Below, piece after piece: positions 1-4,711 of a stretch of DNA of 5,966 nucleotides. The stretch is from Candidatus Aerophobota bacterium (GTDB lineage Bacteria > Aerophobota > Aerophobia > Aerophobales > AE-B3A), in the NCBI GenBank assembly GCA_030602105.1, contig JAUWAK010000067.1:1-5966 (forward strand), read 5' to 3'. The notes beneath the pieces were generated by a model that saw only the letters and a program-made list of their open reading frames with translations, ran no database searches and had not been told where the DNA came from. Each line of letters opens with the position of its first letter. Position 1 is the stretch's first letter. Position numbers and translations under genes: made by a program.

Positions 1-894
1 TTCAGTAAACATGGTCGAATTAGGGCAATTATAGTCCAGGAAGGGGATTATGTGAAAGAGGGACAGATTCTGGCTACATTGGAGGATGACCAGGAAAAAC
101 TCTCCTTGTTGCAGGCAGAAAATTTCCTGAAGGAAGCTGAATCCGAATTGGAATCAGCCGAACTCAGCTCTCCCAAAAATGTGGTTGAGAAAAAAGAAAG
201 ACAGCTACGGGAAAGGAAGCTTCAACTTGAGCTGAGAAGAAAGGATTTGGAAGATACACTTTTGAAGGCTTCTTTTTCGGGTAGGATATCCAAAATCCAC
301 GTAGAAAAAGGCGAAATAATCTCGGGAGAAGCAGTTTCCGCCTCTCAAAAGATTTTGCGATTAATTGATACCTCGAGGCTCTTTGCCGAGGTGGCTGTAG
401 ACGAAGTTGACATTCGCCAGCTCAGATCTGGGCAAAGGACTGAGGTGACGATTGATGCCTATCCGGATGAGATTTTTTCTGGAAAGGTTGTCTATATTGC
501 TCCGGAGACGACCAGTTCCCAAGGGTTGGTGGTGGTAGAAGTCAAAATCGAACTTGAAAAAGCTGACCCCAGGCTCAAGCCAGGATTCACTGCCAGTGCG
601 GACATCATCGTGGAAGAGGCCAGGAATGCCCTCTTTCTTCCGGTGGAGGCGGTCAATGAGACTGAGGGAGGCAATTTCGTAATGATATCTAAAGAAGGCA
701 GTCCCACTATGCGCAAGGTAACTCTGGGGATCTCAGATGGAACCAATGTCGAGATCAAAAGGGGTCTGGAGGAGGGAGAGACGGTCTTATCTTCCGGGCT
801 AAGCAGGATGATCGAATTCCGAAGAATGCAGCGTGAGACCGGACAAAGACGACCGCGAATGAGATTTCCCCTTCCCGGATCGCCGCCACATTAA
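1..894 (+). CDS. MacA/HlyD-type periplasmic adaptor of an ABC efflux pump (5' partial)
   Basis: The reading frame is open from base 1 and ends at TAA 892-894, giving 297 codons; the true start, with the expected N-terminal signal or membrane anchor, lies upstream. Seen, in window codons: first lipoyl half (about 1-30, EGDYVKEGQILATLED); a short charged coiled-coil hairpin (about 32-86); second lipoyl half (about 87-110, SGRISKIHVEKGEIISGE); beta-barrel domain (about 118-205, including VDEVDIRQLRSGQ); membrane-proximal domain (about 210-268, LFLPVEAV and GLEEGETVLSSGL). The tail (about 274-297) is rich in Arg and Pro. In this family the adaptor links an inner-membrane MacB transporter to a TolC-type outer-membrane channel and stimulates ATP hydrolysis. 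The ATPase and permease genes directly downstream support this. The hairpin looks short, about 50 residues. The GTG at 52 is inside the lipoyl domain and is not the start. Substrate unknown. Confidence 0.93.
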   Translation, partial: FSKHGRIRAIIVQEGDYVKEGQILATLEDDQEKLSLLQAENFLKEAESELESAELSSPKNVVEKKERQLRERKLQLELRRKDLEDTLLKASFSGRISKIHVEKGEIISGEAVSASQKILRLIDTSRLFAEVAVDEVDIRQLRSGQRTEVTIDAYPDEIFSGKVVYIAPETTSSQGLVVVEVKIELEKADPRLKPGFTASADIIVEEARNALFLPVEAVNETEGGNFVMISKEGSPTMRKVTLGISDGTNVEIKRGLEEGETVLSSGLSRMIEFRRMQRETGQRRPRMRFPLPGSPPH

Positions 895-925
895 TGGTGA
901 TTTTGGAGCGAAGTAAGAGTAGACT

Positions 926-1609
926 ATGATTCAGGCAATCAATATCAAGAAAATCTACAAGATTGAGAAGGTAAATATAGCGGCTCTAAATGGAATAAGC
1001 CTTGAGATCGAGGAGGAAGAATTTGTCTCCATCACTGGGCCTTCTGGATCCGGCAAGTCGACTCTAATGCATATCATTGGCTGTCTGGATAGGCCCACCT
1101 CAGGTAGACTTCTCCTGGATCATGGGGAGATGGGAAAGTTAAAAGATAATGCCCTGGCGGAGATCCGAAACAAGAAAATCGGTTTTGTCTTTCAGCAGTT
1201 TAATCTTCTTTCTCGCTCCACCTCCCTCAGAAACGTTGAGCTTCCCTTGATTTACGCCGGGGTAGATCGGAGGGAAAGAGCGGAAAGGGCCAGGATAGCT
1301 TTAGAGAGGGTAGAAATGGCTCACCGGCTTTATCACCGGCCCAATGAGCTTTCGGGAGGCGAAAGACAGAGAATTGCCATAGCTAGAGCCCTGGTAACTA
1401 ATCCTTCTCTTATTCTGGCAGATGAGCCTACGGGAAATCTTGACAGCAAAACGGGAGAGGGAATTTTGGGGCTTTTTCAAAAACTTCACCAAGAGGGACA
1501 CACTCTGATTGTGGTAACACACGAGAAATACGTAAGTGCATATGCCCAAAGAATCATTCACCTAAAAGACGGACTCATTGAGCAAGATGAAAGACGAAAT
1601 ACAACCTAG
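926..1609 (+). CDS. MacB/LolD-family ABC transporter ATP-binding protein
   Basis: This 227-aa protein is a complete stand-alone nucleotide-binding domain of the MacB/LolD/YknY class. All ATPase motifs are visible: Walker A GPSGSGKST (38-46), Q-loop at Q90 in FVFQQFNLL, signature LSGGERQR (142-149), Walker B LILADEP with D166 and E167, D-loop GNLDS (170-174) and switch histidine H199 in VVTHE. No catalytic residue is missing, so it should bind and hydrolyse ATP at the cytoplasmic face. It begins 31 bases after the adaptor stop and ends 47 bases before the permease, so the three are probably co-transcribed. The ATG at 926 fits the family N-terminus (IQAINIKKIYK). Its ribosome binding site is poor: GGAG at 905-908 is distant, suggesting translational coupling or weak initiation. 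In E. coli this domain is fused to the permease in MacB; here it is separate, as in many other bacteria. Confidence 0.96.
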   Translation: MIQAINIKKIYKIEKVNIAALNGISLEIEEEEFVSITGPSGSGKSTLMHIIGCLDRPTSGRLLLDHGEMGKLKDNALAEIRNKKIGFVFQQFNLLSRSTSLRNVELPLIYAGVDRRERAERARIALERVEMAHRLYHRPNELSGGERQRIAIARALVTNPSLILADEPTGNLDSKTGEGILGLFQKLHQEGHTLIVVTHEKYVSAYAQRIIHLKDGLIEQDERRNTT

Positions 1610-1656
1610 CCCTTGTCTTTCGGAGGTCTGGAATACGCAGGGTCCAAAGCGAGAAA

Positions 1657-2871
1657 ATGAAACTCACTGAAACCTTTAGGAGTGCTTTAGATGGATTAAA
1701 TGCCAATCGGAGACGATCCTTCCTTTCTATGCTCGGAATCATTATTGGAATAGCGGCGGTGATTATCATTATTTCCATAACTCAGGGTTCCCAGAGAAGT
1801 ATTTCGGAAAGGATTCAGGCTCTTGGAACTAACCTCATTAATGTAGGTCCGGGAAGAGGAGGTGGATTTGCTGGAATGAGGGCAAGGGCGCTCGGGAATC
1901 TTTTCACTCTGGAGGATGGAGAAAAGATTCTCAAAAAAGCCTCAGCGGTAAAACGGGTAGTACCCGTAATAAATACGAGGCTTTTGCTTCAGTATCAGGA
2001 CAGAAATGTAGAAATTACGGTCAATGGCGTTAGTCCTGAGTATCAGGAGGTCTTGAATTTCTGGGTGGAGGAGGGAAGATTCATCGATTCTCGGGATCTC
2101 AGGAGCTATCGCACCGTCATTGTGCTCGGTGAGGGAGTGGCCAATGATCTTTTTGAAGACGTAGACCCTTTGGGGCAGAGTATCCTGGTAAATGGTCCCT
2201 CAAGTCGATATAAATTCCGTGTGATTGGAGTGATGCAGCCTAAAGGACGGGTTATGTTTTCTAACTTTGATGACCAGGCATTTATACCCATTACTACGGC
2301 CCAGAAGAGGCTCCTTCATACCAGATATGTGGAGAGCTTCTCTATCCAGGCTGAGAGTAGAGAGGCTAGCGATGAGGCCATTGAACAGATTGATGCCATC
2401 CTCTACCAGAAGTTTCAGGATGACACCAAATATAGGATTTTCAGTCAGGAAGAGCTCCTTTCCACCATGTCGAGTGTAATGCAGACCTTCACCATCATGT
2501 TGGTGGGCATCGCAGGAATTTCTCTTTTAGTGGGAGGAATCGGAATCATGAACACAATGCTGGTCTCAGTTACCGAACGGACCCGGGAGATTGGCACCAG
2601 GATGGCCGTGGGGGCTAAAAGGTCTGATATTCTCCTTCAGTTCCTCTGGGAATCTATGGTTCTATGTCTGGTGGGGGGAGTAATTGGAATAGTGGCTGGG
2701 TGGATCGGATCAACCATGATTGCCTCCTTAGCGGGGTGGGCTACCGTAGTCTCTTTTCCGGCAGTGGCTCTGGCCCTGGGATTTGCCACGGTAGTGGGTC
2801 TTTTCTTTGGCATTTATCCGGCCAACAAGGCTTCCAAACTCGACCCTGTGGAGGCTCTAAGATACGAATAA
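1657..2871 (+). CDS. MacB-type ABC transporter permease with periplasmic domain
   Basis: This 404-aa protein has the MacB permease layout. Visible segments are: a cytoplasmic amphipathic start with NRRRSFLSMLGIIIG; TM1 about 22-41; a large periplasmic MacB_PCD-type domain about 45-268; TM2 about 276-298 (LLVGGIGIMNTML); the cytoplasmic coupling segment SVTERTREIGTRMAVGAKR (304-322); TM3 about 328-355; and TM4 about 364-387. It ends with the conserved KASKLDPVEALRYE. Length and motifs are normal and the gene looks intact. As a dimer with the preceding ATPase it would drive mechanotransmission through the adaptor and an outer-membrane channel. Known clients of the family include macrolides, peptides, toxins and lipoprotein-like molecules; which applies here cannot be told. 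ATG 1657 fits the family N-terminus. The same frame is open back to the TGA at 1588-1590 but offers no better start. The ribosome binding site is weak (GCGAG at 1649-1653). Confidence 0.96.
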   Translation: MKLTETFRSALDGLNANRRRSFLSMLGIIIGIAAVIIIISITQGSQRSISERIQALGTNLINVGPGRGGGFAGMRARALGNLFTLEDGEKILKKASAVKRVVPVINTRLLLQYQDRNVEITVNGVSPEYQEVLNFWVEEGRFIDSRDLRSYRTVIVLGEGVANDLFEDVDPLGQSILVNGPSSRYKFRVIGVMQPKGRVMFSNFDDQAFIPITTAQKRLLHTRYVESFSIQAESREASDEAIEQIDAILYQKFQDDTKYRIFSQEELLSTMSSVMQTFTIMLVGIAGISLLVGGIGIMNTMLVSVTERTREIGTRMAVGAKRSDILLQFLWESMVLCLVGGVIGIVAGWIGSTMIASLAGWATVVSFPAVALALGFATVVGLFFGIYPANKASKLDPVEALRYE

Positions 2872-2891
2872 AGGTGCGGTTGAATTCACCT
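2872..2891 (+). other. Small inverted repeat directly after the permease stop
   Basis: AGGTG (2872-2876) and CACCT (2887-2891) form a perfect 5-bp stem with a 10-base loop immediately after the permease stop codon. No T-run follows, so it does not look like a canonical intrinsic terminator. A weak role in 3'-end formation is possible, but a chance repeat is equally likely. No better terminator was seen between the permease and the converging dehydrogenase relic. Confidence 0.25.
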
Positions 2892-2892
2892 G

Positions 2893-3147
2893 GGCGGCCA
2901 GAGGCAAGAAATCCTGAGCATCTTTTCTGGTGATATTGGCAACACTTTTTGTTTCTTTTTCCTCCCCAGAGATGGTGTCCATAATTCAATTCTAAGAGAG
3001 AATCCTTATCTCTTTCTTCTTTGCGAATCGCATTTACTACAACCCTTCCTCCTTTTCCACAATTTCATGGCCGGGAACTGCTAGATCAACCATTTGTAAA
3101 GGCTCTTTCTCTGTTGATGAGATTTCTCTAAGTACTATTGCTTTCAT
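2893..3147 (-). pseudogene. Relic of a zinc-dependent alcohol dehydrogenase (MDR family)
   Basis: Read on the minus strand, three blocks in order match a zinc-binding alcohol dehydrogenase of the medium-chain (MDR) superfamily. Block 1 (3147 to about 3058) is MKAIVLREI...EPLQMVDLAVP followed by PGHEIV; GHE is the family motif holding a catalytic zinc-ligand histidine. Block 2 (about 3055-2963), in another frame, reads GGRVVVNAIRKEERDKDSLL then LNYGHHLWG. Block 3 (2964-2893), back in the first frame, reads EEKETKSVANITRKDAQDFL then PLAAQ. In intact members (about 330-350 aa) these come from the N-terminus, a short segment near residue 60, and the region after the Rossmann domain. Most of the catalytic and nucleotide-binding domains are therefore gone, as is the C-terminus. 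In the first frame translation stops at TAG 3039-3037 after 36 codons, so no working enzyme can be made. The relic converges on the permease and ends about 20 bases from its stop codon. Family assignment rests on remembered motifs, not a search. Confidence 0.82.
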
Positions 3148-3155
3148 TTCTTACT

Positions 3156-3161
3156 CTCTCC
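3156..3161 (-). promoter_or_regulatory. Ribosome binding site of the dehydrogenase relic
   Basis: On the minus strand GGAGAG (3161-3156) lies 8 bases before the ATG at 3147-3145. This is ideal Shine-Dalgarno spacing and confirms that the conserved MKAIVL start is the genuine original start of the decayed gene. Initiation would now yield only a 36-codon product. Confidence 0.65.
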
Positions 3162-3203
3162 ACAGAAAGAACTTCGAGACTTTCAGGGGTAACGCAGGAT
3201 ACA

Positions 3204-3232
3204 ATGATAAGTTGGGGCCTCACGAATGCCAA
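3204..3232 (-). promoter_or_regulatory. Sigma70-type promoter facing the dehydrogenase relic
   Basis: On the minus strand there is a -35 box TTGGCA (3232-3227), a 17-base spacer and a -10 box TATCAT (3209-3204). Each box matches the consensus at five of six positions. Transcription would start near 3197, giving a leader of about 50 bases before the relic's ATG at 3147. It is probably the original promoter of the dehydrogenase gene, apparently retained after the coding region decayed. It has not been tested. Confidence 0.6.
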
Positions 3233-3275
3233 ACCAGACGAGCGAGATTAGTTGGCGCATCAAAGGAGTGCTTCC

Positions 3276-3304
3276 TTGAGAAAACGGCAAAAATCTGCTA
3301 CAAT
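3276..3304 (+). promoter_or_regulatory. Extended -10 sigma70-type promoter for the 75-aa gene
   Basis: There is a -35 box TTGAGA (3276-3281), a 17-base spacer and a -10 box TACAAT (3299-3304). TGC directly before the -10 box makes an extended -10 element (TG at 3296-3297). Transcription would start near 3311, leaving an untranslated leader of about 73 bases before the GTG at 3384. It points away from the promoter at 3204-3232, so the two form a divergent pair. It probably drives the 75-aa gene and perhaps the nuclease gene behind it. Confidence 0.65.
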
Positions 3305-3370
3305 TCAAGTTCCAAGAGAGGATAGCGTCGTATAGTTCTCCGTACAACAGGAGCGACAAAGAACGAGCTT

Positions 3371-3375
3371 GGAGG
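3371..3375 (+). promoter_or_regulatory. Ribosome binding site deciding the start of the 75-aa gene
   Basis: GGAGG at 3371-3375 lies 8 bases before GTG 3384-3386. The alternative in-frame start TTG 3369-3371 overlaps this Shine-Dalgarno element and so cannot use it. The GTG is therefore the better start. Confidence 0.75.
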
Positions 3376-3383
3376 TACTACCC

Positions 3384-3611
3384 GTGGAGAGGTTAATTAT
3401 CCAGGTAGAGTGTTACTCGAACTATAAATATGCCCAAAAGCCGATAGCATTTACTCTCCAGGGGAAGAAATATGAGATAAAGCGCATTCTCAAGCAGTGG
3501 CGGGAGGCAGCCGGGGACTTTTTTGTGGTTGAGACACCCGAGCAAAGGCAATATACCATATCCTATGCGGAGGAAAGTGACAGTTGGCATCTGGAGAAGA
3601 TTAAGGAGTAA
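3384..3611 (+). CDS. Small uncharacterised protein, possibly DUF6504-like
   Basis: With the GTG start at 3384 the product is 75 aa, beginning MERLIIQVECYSNYKYAQKP. It has no signal peptide, membrane helix or cysteine pair. The pattern is a small beta-rich domain: P-x-x-F-x-x-x-G-x-x-Y-x-[IV] (PIAFTLQGKKYEI), then RILKQW, then an aromatic strand FFVVET, then YTISYAEESDSWHLEKI. This layout resembles short proteins I associate with DUF6504, some of which, as I recall, sit near DNA-damage or translesion polymerase genes; that is memory, not a search. It has its own promoter and a strong ribosome binding site. It lies 66 bases upstream, in the same frame, of a GIY-YIG nuclease gene. Coding is well supported by these signals; function is unknown. 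Confidence 0.75.
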   Translation: MERLIIQVECYSNYKYAQKPIAFTLQGKKYEIKRILKQWREAAGDFFVVETPEQRQYTISYAEESDSWHLEKIKE

Positions 3612-3677
3612 ACGCGAGATGATGCATCCTGTTCTTCCTATGTCCATCCCTTCTTTTACTATTTCTCGGCTTCAAGT

Positions 3678-4193
3678 ATGATTATTCAAGTGCAGGGGAA
3701 ATACAAAGGAATAGACCTTGAACAAGAAGAGGCGCAATCTAGACCGGAGTATAGAACTCTGAGGAAAACAAAAGGCACCTATGTCCTACTTGTTTCTGTA
3801 AGAAGGAACACACCCGTTAAGGTGGGTGCTCTGGGCAAGATTGAATTCAGGAAGGGGACTTATGCCTATGTTGGCTCGGCTCAAAACGGGATTGAGAAAA
3901 GAGTTGCCAGGCACCTGAGGAGAGAAAAAAGAAAATTCTGGCATATTGACTACCTGCTAGCACAAGAGGCTGTCAGGATTGAAAAAGTCCTCTATAAGGA
4001 GACACCGAGGCAGGAAGAATGTAGAATAGCACAGACTCTTTCTAAACCTGGGAATCCCGTTAGAGGCTTTGGGTCTTCTGCCTGCTTCTGTTCGAGTCAC
4101 CTTTTCAAAATAGAAGAGAGGTCCCTCTTTGAAATAATGGAAGGCTGGGGTAGCGACCCACTGACTAATTTTCGTAAGCCCTCGGGGGAATAG
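3678..4193 (+). CDS. GIY-YIG superfamily protein, DUF123 (Uri) type
   Basis: This 171-aa protein carries a DUF123-type GIY-YIG nuclease domain. Visible motifs are KGTYVLLV (32-39, the GIY equivalent G-T-Y at 33-35), KGTYAYVGSA (59-68, the YIG equivalent Y-V-G at 64-66), RVARHLRREKRKFWHIDYLL (75-94), EECRIAQ (113-119) and GFGSSACFCSSHLF (130-143). Members of this group are described as single-domain endonucleases, in some lineages fused to endonuclease III, which suggests DNA processing or repair; the substrate here is unknown. Two oddities stand out. The last motif usually reads GFGSSDC as I recall it, so A135 replaces an Asp. About 31 residues also precede the domain. ATG 3678 has no visible Shine-Dalgarno, and the frame is open back to the previous gene's stop with no better start. 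Translation may depend on read-on from the 75-aa gene. Confidence 0.88.
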   Translation: MIIQVQGKYKGIDLEQEEAQSRPEYRTLRKTKGTYVLLVSVRRNTPVKVGALGKIEFRKGTYAYVGSAQNGIEKRVARHLRREKRKFWHIDYLLAQEAVRIEKVLYKETPRQEECRIAQTLSKPGNPVRGFGSSACFCSSHLFKIEERSLFEIMEGWGSDPLTNFRKPSGE

Positions 4194-4303
4194 GCCTTTA
4201 TGAGACTGGCCGGAATTGAAGAAAGACAGAGAAAGAAAGGGGGACGGGTCCTGGTCAAGAATTCAAAAGACAACGGGTAATCTAGACGAAAGATGAGGAG
4301 AAT

Positions 4304-4612
4304 ATGGTAGTCAAGAGGAAAGACTATAGGATAAAGAAGTTCAGAGGGTTTAGTTTTTTGCTTGGAGCTGTTGGTGAGCGAATGATGGTAGCGCTGATGG
4401 AGTTTCAGAAGGGTGACGAAGTTGGATCACATGAGCATCCAAACGAGCAAGTAGGATATTGTCTTTCAGGGAGATTTGAACTAAAGGTGAGTGACAAGGA
4501 ATACGTTGTAGAGCCGGGCGACAGCTACTTAATCCCGGGGGATACTATACACTCCTGCCACTTCATCCAGGATTCCCAGATGGTGGAAGTTTTTTCACCA
4601 CCTCGGAAGTAG
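4304..4612 (+). CDS. Single-domain cupin protein
   Basis: This 102-aa protein is a small conserved-barrel cupin (Cupin_2 type). Motif 1 is GDEVGSHEHPNEQVGYCLSG (37-56), with H43, H45 and Q49 or E48 as likely metal ligands. Motif 2 is PGDSYLIPGDTIHSC (71-85), supplying H83. The H-x-H-P-x-E-Q form is common in small cupins that bind a divalent metal and act as isomerases, dioxygenases or ligand sensors; sequence alone does not choose between them. It is cytosolic, with no signal peptide. GAGGAG at 4295-4300 precedes ATG 4304 by only 3 bases, which is tight but usable. It sits 110 bases after the nuclease gene and 99 bases before the aminotransferase on the same strand. A shared pathway with the aminotransferase is possible. 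The gene looks intact. Confidence 0.9.
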   Translation: MVVKRKDYRIKKFRGFSFLLGAVGERMMVALMEFQKGDEVGSHEHPNEQVGYCLSGRFELKVSDKEYVVEPGDSYLIPGDTIHSCHFIQDSQMVEVFSPPRK

Positions 4613-4711
4613 CGGACGAGTTTATTTAAGGGAGGAAATGCCAGTTAACCACCAAGCTGCGTAGTTACGTTCTACAATAGATCATCCGGAACCATCCAAA
4701 AGGAGGAGACT
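4613..4711 (+). other. Intergenic leader before the aminotransferase, with a weak promoter candidate
   Basis: A -10-like TACAAT lies at 4673-4678, but no convincing -35 box stands 16-18 bases upstream, so independent transcription of the aminotransferase is only possible. GGAGG (4631-4635) followed by ATG 4638 opens an 8-codon frame (MPVNHQAA, stop TAG 4662-4664), but the 2-base spacing is too short for efficient initiation. No terminator hairpin follows the cupin stop, so read-through from the cupin is plausible. Confidence 0.35.
4701..4708 (+). promoter_or_regulatory. Strong ribosome binding site of the aminotransferase
   Basis: AGGAGGAG at 4701-4708 contains a complete AGGAGG core (4701-4706), 5 bases before ATG 4712. 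It fixes the start of the aminotransferase and suggests efficient translation. It is the best Shine-Dalgarno sequence in the window. Confidence 0.85.

Larger units (their letters stand above)
3148..3383. other. Divergent intergenic region between the relic and the 75-aa gene
   Basis: This stretch holds the relic's ribosome binding site, the two divergent promoters and the leader of the 75-aa gene. Translation of both strands gave no further recognisable protein remnant. The longest open stretch (frame beginning near 3191, ending before TAG 3325) resembles nothing I know and has no ribosome binding site. No tRNA, riboswitch or strong hairpin was seen. Confidence 0.6.

Noticed and set aside
2741..2989. 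82-codon minus-strand open frame starting at TTG 2989
   Set aside because: Its first codons are the LNYGHHLWG part of the dehydrogenase relic. The rest is out of frame with the relic and then antisense to the permease. No ribosome binding site.
3200..3205. Plus-strand TACAAT as a second promoter
   Set aside because: No -35-like hexamer at 16-18 bases upstream (3177-3182 reads AGACTT), and it overlaps the better minus-strand -10 box.
3621..3628. GATGCATC palindrome between the 75-aa gene and the nuclease gene
   Set aside because: An isolated 8-base palindrome with no T-run and no second copy in a promoter; chance is the simplest explanation.
4200..4280. 26-codon plus-strand frame (MRLAGIEERQRKKGG...) between the nuclease and cupin genes
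   Set aside because: Only a poor G-rich stretch precedes it, the product is short, basic and unrecognisable, and no feature separates it from a chance frame.
4638..4664. 8-codon leader peptide candidate before the aminotransferase
   Set aside because: The Shine-Dalgarno lies only 2 bases from the ATG, the peptide has no run of regulatory codons, and no attenuator hairpin follows.
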